Source: M3007 sp046329435 (GTDB lineage Bacteria; Bacteroidota; Bacteroidia; Chitinophagales; Saprospiraceae). From it: 64,000 bases of DNA. Under the pieces are notes generated by a model that was given only the letters and a program-made list of their open reading frames with translations, was not told the origin of the DNA and ran no database searches. Position numbers and translations under genes: made by a program. Shown piece after piece: positions 18,785 to 26,060 of the stretch. Every line of letters begins with the position of its first letter. Position 1 is the first letter of the stretch. Where the stretch lies: positions 682,001-746,000 of the forward strand of contig JAXLUR010000002.1 of the NCBI GenBank assembly GCA_046329435.1. The letters are read 5' to 3'.

Positions 18785-20095
18785 TTACCCTACCGTGACA
18801 ATCCAGTAATCTTCCGGCTGCAAATACTTGCGGGCCAGCGCCTGCAATTCGGTTGCCGAGATGTGCCGAACAGTGTGTACAAGGCGGTCGAATGCGTCGC
18901 GAGGCAGTTCGTCCACAATCAGATTCCGCACCAGGTCCGACGCATTTACAGGGCCGTCGAGGCCGTTGAGCAACATGCCAAGCAGGTACCCGCGTACCAT
19001 GCTAAGTTCTTCATTTTCAACGGGTCTTTCGCAAAGGTGACGCATCTCGGCCATAATCTCTCGAACTGTCACGGCGGCTTTGTCCGAATTGACTTCCGTA
19101 GCGATGTAAAAACAGCCGTCGTGCAGCATCGCATCGGCGGTAGAGTAAATGTTGTAAGTATAGCCGCGTTTTTCCCGGATATTCATCATCAGCCGCGAAC
19201 CGAAGTAGCCACCCAGCAAGGTATTCAGCACAAATATGCCGTCGAAATCAGGGTGCCGGCGGGGGAATAGCCGTCGGCCGATTTTGATGGCTGTCTGCAA
19301 GGAGCCGGGGTGGGAGAGATGCACGCTGCCGGGTTTTTCATGGCTTGGGGGCTCCGACCCGAACGACCTGCCGTCTTTTTGGTGTGTGCCCGAAGGCGTC
19401 TGGCCAAACAGCGCGTTCAAACGGGCAAGCAGCGCCTCGTCAATCCGGCCGCTTGCAAAAATCCGGCATCGTTCGGGGACATGGCAACGCTCATAATGGC
19501 GCAAAAGGTCGTCGCGGGTGAGCGCCTCGTAGTCGGAAGGCTGAGAATTGTAGCCGTAAGGGTGGTCGGGGCCGAAAATCCGTTCCGTGACCTCCCGATA
19601 GGCCCGCACTTCCGGCTTTTCCAGTTCGACGAGCAGTTCGGCGATATGCGTCTGGCGGAACGTGTCGAGTTCCTTTTCCGGAAACACCGGCTCGAGCAGC
19701 GCCTCGGCAAACACGGGCAAGAGCTCGCCGGCGTATTTTTTCAGGCCCATCAGCACGAAGCTCGAGGTGTCAAGATTGGTCGGAACGCTGAACGTACCGC
19801 CGTAAAAATCAATCAGTTCTGCAATTTCTGCGCCCGTATGCCGGCGCGAACCGTCGCGCAGCAAACGAGCGGTAGCGCGGGCGGCGAGGCGTTTGTGCTC
19901 ATCGGGCCGGCCGGCGCGGTACACCACCTCGATCTTGACGATTTCCTGATCGGGATAGTCGAGTACGTACACAGGAATGCCGTTGTCGAGCCGGATTTCT
20001 TCGGGCTGCGGCAACACCAGCTGCTGCACCTCCTGTATGGGCGGCGGCAACTTGCGGTTCAGGGTGCTTGAAACAGCGGGCTGGCGGCGTGGCAT
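18785..20095 (-). CDS. M16 (pitrilysin-like) family protein lacking the zinc site
   Basis: This 436-residue protein has the two-domain M16 fold (about residues 25-210 and 220-436). Family strands include VEVVYRAGRPDE near residue 60 and RGYTYNIYSTAD in the second domain. The catalytic HxxEH helix is replaced: the aligned segment is R73-A-T-A-R77, so both His ligands and the Glu base are absent. Non-catalytic M16 subunits normally pair with an active one, as in mitochondrial processing peptidase; no such partner is adjacent. Alternatively it is a degenerate scaffold or a heterodimer partner encoded elsewhere. It is divergent from dnaN. Confidence 0.85.
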   Translation of the reverse strand: MPRRQPAVSSTLNRKLPPPIQEVQQLVLPQPEEIRLDNGIPVYVLDYPDQEIVKIEVVYRAGRPDEHKRLAARATARLLRDGSRRHTGAEIAELIDFYGGTFSVPTNLDTSSFVLMGLKKYAGELLPVFAEALLEPVFPEKELDTFRQTHIAELLVELEKPEVRAYREVTERIFGPDHPYGYNSQPSDYEALTRDDLLRHYERCHVPERCRIFASGRIDEALLARLNALFGQTPSGTHQKDGRSFGSEPPSHEKPGSVHLSHPGSLQTAIKIGRRLFPRRHPDFDGIFVLNTLLGGYFGSRLMMNIREKRGYTYNIYSTADAMLHDGCFYIATEVNSDKAAVTVREIMAEMRHLCERPVENEELSMVRGYLLGMLLNGLDGPVNASDLVRNLIVDELPRDAFDRLVHTVRHISATELQALARKYLQPEDYWIVTVG

Positions 20096-20148
20096 AAACC
20101 AGTTTGTTTGCAGGCCGTACCAGTGGCTGGCACGGCGGAAAAAGGCTG

Positions 20149-20156
20149 CAAAAGTA
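20149..20156 (-). promoter_or_regulatory. Candidate -7 box for the M16-like gene
   Basis: The minus strand reads TACTTTTG, a perfect TAnnTTTG match 54 bases before the M16-like ATG. No well-spaced -33 element is obvious. Confidence 0.35.
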
Positions 20157-20215
20157 GTTTTTCCTTTTTCAACAGTCTGTTAGTTTTTTTCCACAAAAAG
20201 CCGGCGGCGGTATTT

Positions 20216-20223
20216 TACTTTTG
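20216..20223 (+). promoter_or_regulatory. Candidate -7 box for dnaN
   Basis: TACTTTTG is a perfect TAnnTTTG box, 52 bases before the dnaN ATG. A T-run at 20184-20190 is the nearest -33-like sequence, about 25 bases upstream. With the box at 20149-20156 it forms a divergent promoter pair. Confidence 0.45.
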
Positions 20224-20275
20224 CGGCGCAGGTTTTTGTGCAAAATACTGACAATCAATCAAAAATCCGAAATCC

Positions 20276-21391
20276 ATGAAATTCAGCGTCTCTTCGACCG
20301 AATTGCTCAAACAACTCTCCATCGCATCGGGCGCCATTGGCTCCAATCCCGTGTTGCCTATTCTGGAAGACTTCCTTTTTAAAGTTGAAAATAAAAAGCT
20401 GACCATCGCGGCGACCGATCTCGAAACCAGTATTTCCACCACGATCGAAGTATTGGCCGACGACGACTTCACGGTCGCAGTACCTGCCCGCATCCTGCTC
20501 GACACGCTAAAGGCACTCCCCCAACAGCCGGTCACCTTTACCGTCAATCCCGATAACTGGGGTATCGAAATCACCTCCTCGTACGGCAAATACAAACTGG
20601 CTGGCGAAAACGGCGCCGATTTCCCCAATATCCCCGAACCCGACGGCGTGGATACGGTCAAACTGAACAGCCAGTTTTTGCTCGAAGCAATCAATAAAAC
20701 GGTTTTCGCCACCTCGACGGACGAACTCCGGCCGGCCATGACCGGCGTTTATTTTCAGGTGGACCACAACAAACTGACCTGCGTCGCTACCGACGCCCAC
20801 AAACTGGTCAAATACAGTACCCACCAACTGGCCGGTGAAGTGGCTGCCTCCTTTATTTTGCCCAAAAAAGCCCTCAACCTTCTCAAAAACGCCCTTCCGG
20901 CCAACGACGCCGTCAAAATTTCCTTCAACAAGGCCAACGCGTTCTTCTCCTTCGCCAGCATGCACCTCGTGTGCCGCCTGATCGATGCCCGCTATCCCGA
21001 TTACAACGCTGTAATCCCGGTCGATAACCCGAATCACATGGCGATCAGCCGCCGCGATTTTCAGGATTCCCTTAAACGCATCGCCATCTACGCCAATAAA
21101 ACGACCAACCAGGTGGTGCTCGATATTTCTGATAAAAGCCTGACCGTCAGCGCCCAGGACCTGGATTTCTCCAACGAAGCCACCGAACAGATGAGCTGCA
21201 CGTACGAAGGCAACCCCATGCGCATCGCTTTCAATGCCAAATTCCTGGTCGAAATGCTCGGCGTGCTCGATACCGACGAGGTAAGAATGGAGTTTTCCAC
21301 ACCCTCCCGCGCAGGTATCCTGACCCCGATGGAGGAAAACAACGACCGTGATATTCTGATGCTGGTGATGCCGGTAATGTTGAACAATTGA
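20276..21391 (+). CDS. dnaN: DNA polymerase III beta subunit (sliding clamp)
   Basis: This 371-residue protein is the right length for the three-domain clamp. Diagnostic stretches are LPILEDFLFKVE (domain 1), RPAMTGVYFQVDHNKLTCVATDAHKL (domain 2 start) and MLVMPVML at the C-terminus, where the final residues help form the partner-binding pocket. The dimer ring tethers Pol III and other replication and repair factors to DNA. No dnaA, recF or gyrB lies beside it, so this is not the classical origin cluster. It ends at a strong hairpin terminator. Confidence 0.96.
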   Translation: MKFSVSSTELLKQLSIASGAIGSNPVLPILEDFLFKVENKKLTIAATDLETSISTTIEVLADDDFTVAVPARILLDTLKALPQQPVTFTVNPDNWGIEITSSYGKYKLAGENGADFPNIPEPDGVDTVKLNSQFLLEAINKTVFATSTDELRPAMTGVYFQVDHNKLTCVATDAHKLVKYSTHQLAGEVAASFILPKKALNLLKNALPANDAVKISFNKANAFFSFASMHLVCRLIDARYPDYNAVIPVDNPNHMAISRRDFQDSLKRIAIYANKTTNQVVLDISDKSLTVSAQDLDFSNEATEQMSCTYEGNPMRIAFNAKFLVEMLGVLDTDEVRMEFSTPSRAGILTPMEENNDRDILMLVMPVMLNN

Positions 21392-21425
21392 TTGACATTG
21401 TGTGAGTTAGTCAGTTTTAAAATAA

Positions 21426-21458
21426 AAGGGCGCAATGCATGGTTTGCATTGCGCCCTT
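21426..21458. terminator. Bidirectional hairpin terminator between dnaN and the VWA gene
   Basis: A perfect 14-base stem (21426-21439 with 21445-21458) has a 5-base loop and is flanked by CTTTTTT on the plus side and an A-rich run on the minus side. It serves both convergent genes. Confidence 0.9.
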
Positions 21459-21489
21459 CTTTTTTCAGCGCACCGGCCAGCAGCGCGGC

Positions 21490-23547
21490 TCACACTTTCC
21501 ACAAACGCAGGAACAGCCCTTCCAGCGCCAGGAACAGCAGGGCAAACACGACGCACCAGCGCCAAAGTGTGATGCCCTGGTTCTGTTCGTCAACCACCTG
21601 TGTGAAGTTGGCCTCCTCGGCCTCGTCGAGCACATGGAAGTTGGCCGGCAGGCCTGCCGCCAGGTCTTCGTCGGTTTTGTAACGCATTTCGCTTTCCTTG
21701 CGGTCGTAGTTAAAGGCAAATTCGGCCAGGGTGGAATCGGGTTGAAGCCCAAGTTTGTACCAGCCGGCGTGGTTGATCTGGGTGCCGGGCGTCAGGAGCA
21801 CCTTGGCGCCGAGAATGCGTTGTTCGGGTATGAATTCGGCTCCTTCGGGGGCGTCGTTGTTGCTGGTCTGGTCGGCTACGGCGCGCAGTTTGTAAATGGT
21901 TTCGCCGGCGGCCGACACCTGGTGCTGGGCTTCCAGCACTTCGTCGCGCCCGATGGTGTAGGCGATTTGCCGGCTTTTTGAGCCTGCAATGGCCATTTTG
22001 AACAACATCGGGACGAAAATCTCGCCGTTGCGAACCAGATCGCTCACCTTGTCGTCGAGCGGGGCCGCCGAGCAATACAAAGCGCCTTCGCCGACGGGGT
22101 ATTTGGCCATCATGGCCGAGCCGTCGCGATAAGTCAGGATATATTCGCCCCGGTTGGGCGCCAGGGTAAAGTTGCCCTGTGTGGCCGGCAGCCGCAGATT
22201 GGCGGATTTGTTGAGGAATACGTCGCGAAACACAAATTCTTCCGTGTTGATCTGGCTGGCCTGGCGGGGAGTGGGAGCGAAGGCTCCCAGACTGCCGGCG
22301 CCGAAACTTTGCAAGAACCCGTTCCAGGCGTTCAGGTCGGCATTGGCGGGCGGGAAAGCCAGCACGTTTCCGCCGTTTTGGGCAAATGTTTTGAGTTCCT
22401 GGGCAAGCCCCGAGCTAACGCTGGGCAATTCGTTGACAATAATGAGCTGGTAGTCGCCGAATTTTGAATAATCAAGCGCGCGCGCCTCGGCATTGTCGAG
22501 GTGAAAGTATTTGGCGCCGGCAAAAGCGTTCGACAGGAAACGATTGGGTTGCAAGGCATTGATGACCAGTACATTGATGCGTTCGGCAACGTGAAAGCCG
22601 AGGTAATAATCGTCGTCGAACTGCACCGGGTAGTCGGTCAGGGAAAGCCGCGCTTCGTGCCAGCCGGGGTGCAGAATCGTAAAGCTCACCGTGTCGAGCC
22701 GGGTAGAGTGGGGCGGAAGGGAAAGGGTGCCCACGGGCTTCGTCTGACCATCGTGACGAAGGCTGAGGCGCACCTCCTGCGCTTCCTCTTCGCCCCGGTT
22801 GGAGACGCGCACCAGCAGGTTGGAGGGCTGGTTGAGAATTTGCACCGGGCTTTCGAACCAAAGCGAATCGATCGACACATTGTTCTCCTGCACAGCCCGC
22901 ATAGGGATGAGGTTGACTTCGAGGAGGGTGTCGCGGAAATTGGACAGGTCGGCTATGTTTTGTTGGAAGTCGCTGATAACAAAGGCAATGCGATGGTCGG
23001 CCGTGCCGGTGGAGAGCGCCTGCTGCTGCCGGATGAGCACTTTGGAAAGGTCGCGACTGGCCGGGCTGGTGCGAATCTCCTCGATACGATTGAGGGCGTC
23101 TTCCTTGCTGACGAGGCGCTGATCGCGGCCTTCGAAGTCGTTGGTCAGGATCTGGAAACGATCGCTCGGCGGGTAGGCATCCACAATGTCGCGCGCGCGT
23201 TTTTTGGCCAGTTCGAGCAAGGCTGCATCTTTTGACAAGGCATTCATGCTGAATGAATTATCTACAAAAATGCTCACGGCTTTTTCCCCTTTTTTCACTG
23301 CGCCCGAACGCGGAATAAAAGGCTGCGCAAACGCCAGCACCAGGAAAATAATGGCCAGGCAACGCATGAGGAGCACCAGCAGGTTGCGCAGTTTCTGGCG
23401 GTTGCTGGTTTCTTCCTTCACCTCTTTCAGGAACCGGACGTTGGTGAAATAGACCTTCTTGAACCGCCGGAAATAAAACAGGTGGATAATGATCGGGATT
23501 GCCAGGGTGGCGAGGGCGGCCAGGAAATACGGGAATACGAATTGCAT
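21490..23547 (-). CDS. BatA-domain / VWA-domain membrane protein
   Basis: This 685-residue protein begins with the BatA N-terminal module: a membrane helix (about residues 5-24), FRRFKKVYFTNVRFLKEV and a second helix (about 57-75). A von Willebrand A domain follows, with the metal-site motif DNSFSM near residue 95. The middle contains Ig-like and glutamine-amidotransferase-like regions (VLVINAL, then NGGNVLAFPP), and a single C-terminal membrane helix ends the protein. Such proteins are common in Bacteroidota and often sit in Bat/aerotolerance loci. No MoxR or other bat genes are adjacent here. The role is unknown; assembly or chaperone-linked functions have been proposed for relatives. Confidence 0.85.
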   Translation of the reverse strand: MQFVFPYFLAALATLAIPIIIHLFYFRRFKKVYFTNVRFLKEVKEETSNRQKLRNLLVLLMRCLAIIFLVLAFAQPFIPRSGAVKKGEKAVSIFVDNSFSMNALSKDAALLELAKKRARDIVDAYPPSDRFQILTNDFEGRDQRLVSKEDALNRIEEIRTSPASRDLSKVLIRQQQALSTGTADHRIAFVISDFQQNIADLSNFRDTLLEVNLIPMRAVQENNVSIDSLWFESPVQILNQPSNLLVRVSNRGEEEAQEVRLSLRHDGQTKPVGTLSLPPHSTRLDTVSFTILHPGWHEARLSLTDYPVQFDDDYYLGFHVAERINVLVINALQPNRFLSNAFAGAKYFHLDNAEARALDYSKFGDYQLIIVNELPSVSSGLAQELKTFAQNGGNVLAFPPANADLNAWNGFLQSFGAGSLGAFAPTPRQASQINTEEFVFRDVFLNKSANLRLPATQGNFTLAPNRGEYILTYRDGSAMMAKYPVGEGALYCSAAPLDDKVSDLVRNGEIFVPMLFKMAIAGSKSRQIAYTIGRDEVLEAQHQVSAAGETIYKLRAVADQTSNNDAPEGAEFIPEQRILGAKVLLTPGTQINHAGWYKLGLQPDSTLAEFAFNYDRKESEMRYKTDEDLAAGLPANFHVLDEAEEANFTQVVDEQNQGITLWRWCVVFALLFLALEGLFLRLWKV

Positions 23548-23751
23548 CTTTTTTTCGGATGTATTGGCGAGGGGTTAGGACGCAAAAGCCGGCAAATTGT
23601 TTTGTCCGGCGGGCACAAAGTTGCGCCAAGCCGGCCGAATTTCGAGCAATGTTTCGCCGGAATCCGGCATTTTCATGCCGAGAGGCAAATGTCGGAGGGC
23701 ATTCAACCGCATTTTTACAAAAAAGGACTGCCGCCCCAAACCCTGATACCG

Positions 23752-23759
23752 TAGTTTTG
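23752..23759 (+). promoter_or_regulatory. Candidate -7 box for thyA
   Basis: TAGTTTTG is a perfect TAnnTTTG box, 17 bases before the thyA ATG, so the leader would be very short. No convincing -33 element is seen. Confidence 0.4.
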
Positions 23760-23776
23760 TCGCAAACAAATACGCC

Positions 23777-24571
23777 ATGCAGGCTTATCACGACCTTTTA
23801 CGACACATTCTCCAGAACGGAGTGCAGAAGTCCGACCGTACCGGCACCGGCACGATCAGCACCTTCGGCTACCAGATGCGTTTCGACCTGGCGCAGGGTT
23901 TTCCGTTGGTCACGACCAAAAAAGTACACACCAAAAGTGTCATTCACGAGCTCCTTTGGTTTTTGCAGGGCGATACCAATATCGGCTATCTGAAAGCCAA
24001 CGGCGTGAGCATCTGGGACGAATGGGCCGATGAAAACGGCGATCTGGGGCCGGTGTACGGCAAACAATGGCGTACGTGGCAGGGCCCCGACGGGCAAACC
24101 GTCGATCAGATCGCAGCACTTGTGGCGGCTATCAAAAAGAACCCCGACAGCCGCCGACTGGTTATTTCGGCCTGGAACCCTGTGGACATCCCGCACATGG
24201 CGCTGGCGCCTTGCCATTGTCTTTTTCAGTTTTATGTGGCGGAAGGCAAGTTATCCTGCCAGTTGTATCAGCGCAGCGCCGATGTGTTTCTCGGCGTGCC
24301 GTTCAACATTGCTTCCTATGCCTTGCTGACGCTGATGCTGGCCCAGGTATGCGACCTGCAACCCGGCGATTTTGTGCACACTTTTGGCGATGTGCACATT
24401 TACCTGAATCATCTTGAACAGGTGGAGCTGCAACTTTCCCGCGAGCCGCGCCCGTTGCCGCAAATGCGGATCAATCCCGAGGTGCGTGACATCTTTTCGT
24501 TCCGTTACGAAGATTTCGAACTCCTTCAATACGACCCCTGGCCAGCGATCAAAGCGCCGGTGGCGGTCTGA
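23777..24571 (+). CDS. thyA: Thymidylate synthase
   Basis: At 264 residues it is the same length as the E. coli enzyme. The nucleophile Cys146 lies in LAPCHC, and SRRLVISAWNP (phosphate and folate side), GVPFNIASYALL and FGDVHIYLNH are standard motifs. It methylates dUMP to dTMP using methylenetetrahydrofolate, producing dihydrofolate. No dihydrofolate reductase gene is adjacent, although folC lies about 4 kb away. It converges on metK with a shared hairpin between them. Confidence 0.97.
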   Translation: MQAYHDLLRHILQNGVQKSDRTGTGTISTFGYQMRFDLAQGFPLVTTKKVHTKSVIHELLWFLQGDTNIGYLKANGVSIWDEWADENGDLGPVYGKQWRTWQGPDGQTVDQIAALVAAIKKNPDSRRLVISAWNPVDIPHMALAPCHCLFQFYVAEGKLSCQLYQRSADVFLGVPFNIASYALLTLMLAQVCDLQPGDFVHTFGDVHIYLNHLEQVELQLSREPRPLPQMRINPEVRDIFSFRYEDFELLQYDPWPAIKAPVAV

Positions 24572-24581
24572 AAAACAGGTC

Positions 24582-24628
24582 GCGGCGGCAGGCGTTGATT
24601 GTTGACCAATCTGTCTGCCTGCCGCCGC
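24582..24628. terminator. Hairpin between thyA and metK
   Basis: A perfect 12-base GC-rich stem (24582-24593 with 24617-24628) has a 23-base loop. The minus side continues into CCTGTTTTTC, so it fits a terminator for metK best; the plus side lacks a good T-run. Confidence 0.6.
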
Positions 24629-24646
24629 TACCGTTTATATTGAAAT

Positions 24647-25891
24647 TTAAAGGCCGAAGACTTTTTTCACGTCGTCAACGGCATCCAGTTTTTCCCAGGT
24701 GAAGGTTTCGACGTACAATTTCTGGGCCTGGCCTTCTGGGCCGATTTCCACAAATTTTTTGCCCGGCGTCCGGCCGAAGTGGCCATAGGCGGCTGTTTCG
24801 GAGAAAATCGGATTTTTCAGACCGAATCGTTTGACGATAGCGGCCGGGCGCAGATCGAAAATCGTTTTCAGGCGTTCGGCGATTTCCCCGTCGTGCAGCC
24901 CTTTCACTTTGCAGGTGCCATAGGTGTTGACATAAAGTCCCACAGGTTCGGCCACGCCGATGGCGTAGGCTACCTGTACGAGGCACTGGTCGGCCAGGCC
25001 GGCAGCTACCACGTTTTTGGCAATATGGCGCGTGGCGTAGGCTGCCGAGCGGTCCACTTTCGAAGCGTCTTTGCCCGAAAATGCGCCGCCGCCGTGCGCG
25101 CCTTTGCCACCGTAGGTGTCGACGATGATCTTGCGACCGGTGAGGCCGGTGTCGCCGTGGGGGCCGCCAATGACGAATTTGCCCGTGGGGTTGATGTAGT
25201 AGCGGATATTTTGGGTGAAAAGCCGTTGTACGCGAGCCGGCAGCAATTTTTTCACCCGAGGAATCAGGACGCGGCGGATGTCGGCGGCAATGCGTTCCTG
25301 GCTGATGTTGTCGTCGTGCTGCGTGCTGATTACGATCGTATCGATCTTTTTAGGCACGTGGCGGTCGGAATATTCAATCGTGACCTGGCTTTTGGCATCA
25401 GGGCGGAGGTATTTCATTTGTTTGCCTTCCTTGCGAATGGCCGCCAGTTCGTGCAGGAGCAGGTGGGCCAGATCGAGGGCCAGCGGCATGTAGTTGTCGG
25501 TTTCGTTGGTTGCATAACCGAACATCATGCCCTGGTCGCCGGCGCCTTGTTCTTCTTCTTTTTTACCCACATCGACACCCTGCGCGATGTCGGGGCTTTG
25601 GTCGTGAATGGCGCTGATCACGCCGCAGCTTTTGGCTTCGAAATAATAGTCGGCCTTGGTGTAACCGATCTTTTCGATGGTGTGGCGGGCGGTTTCCTGC
25701 ACATCCACGTAGGCATGCGAACGCACTTCGCCGGCAACGACCACAAGGCCGGTGGTCACCAGGGTTTCGCAGGCAACCTTGGAATCGGGATCCTGCGTGA
25801 GGAATGCATCGAGAATCGCGTCGCTGATCTGGTCGGCTACTTTATCGGGATGTCCTTCGGAGACAGACTCGGAAGTAAAAAGATAAGGCAT
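24647..25891 (-). CDS. metK: S-adenosylmethionine synthetase
   Basis: This 414-residue protein begins MPYLFTSESVSEGHPDKVADQ, the MetK opening with the ATP-binding His and Asp. GAGDQGMMFGYA and GGGAFSGKDASKVDRS are the two MAT signatures. It makes SAM from methionine and ATP, supplying among others QueE, RsmA and the lipoprotein methyltransferase in this window. No recognisable SAM riboswitch was found in the 169-base upstream gap. Confidence 0.97.
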   Translation of the reverse strand: MPYLFTSESVSEGHPDKVADQISDAILDAFLTQDPDSKVACETLVTTGLVVVAGEVRSHAYVDVQETARHTIEKIGYTKADYYFEAKSCGVISAIHDQSPDIAQGVDVGKKEEEQGAGDQGMMFGYATNETDNYMPLALDLAHLLLHELAAIRKEGKQMKYLRPDAKSQVTIEYSDRHVPKKIDTIVISTQHDDNISQERIAADIRRVLIPRVKKLLPARVQRLFTQNIRYYINPTGKFVIGGPHGDTGLTGRKIIVDTYGGKGAHGGGAFSGKDASKVDRSAAYATRHIAKNVVAAGLADQCLVQVAYAIGVAEPVGLYVNTYGTCKVKGLHDGEIAERLKTIFDLRPAAIVKRFGLKNPIFSETAAYGHFGRTPGKKFVEIGPEGQAQKLYVETFTWEKLDAVDDVKKVFGL

Positions 25892-25975
25892 GGTGGATGA
25901 ATGAGTTATAAAATAAAATCAAAAAGACAAGTTCCCGGCGCATGTCGGCATTTCAACATTCGCCAAAAAGCGGCG

Positions 25976-25983
25976 CAAAGGTA
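25976..25983 (-). promoter_or_regulatory. Candidate -7 box for metK
   Basis: The minus strand reads TACCTTTG, a perfect TAnnTTTG box 84 bases upstream of the metK ATG. No good -33 partner is seen. Confidence 0.35.
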
Positions 25984-26060
25984 GGTATTCTGCCAATGAA
26001 AAATGCACGCACTGAAAAGCCGAACCAGATCAGCATTTATGCTGCCGGGGGATGCGCACA

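Noticed and set aside
24779..25900. Plus-strand open frame of 373 codons antisense to metK
   Set aside because: Shadow of a highly conserved gene; no independent support.
25892..26060. SAM riboswitch upstream of metK
   Set aside because: Looked for a conserved aptamer-like stem arrangement and saw none; a covariance-model search would be decisive.
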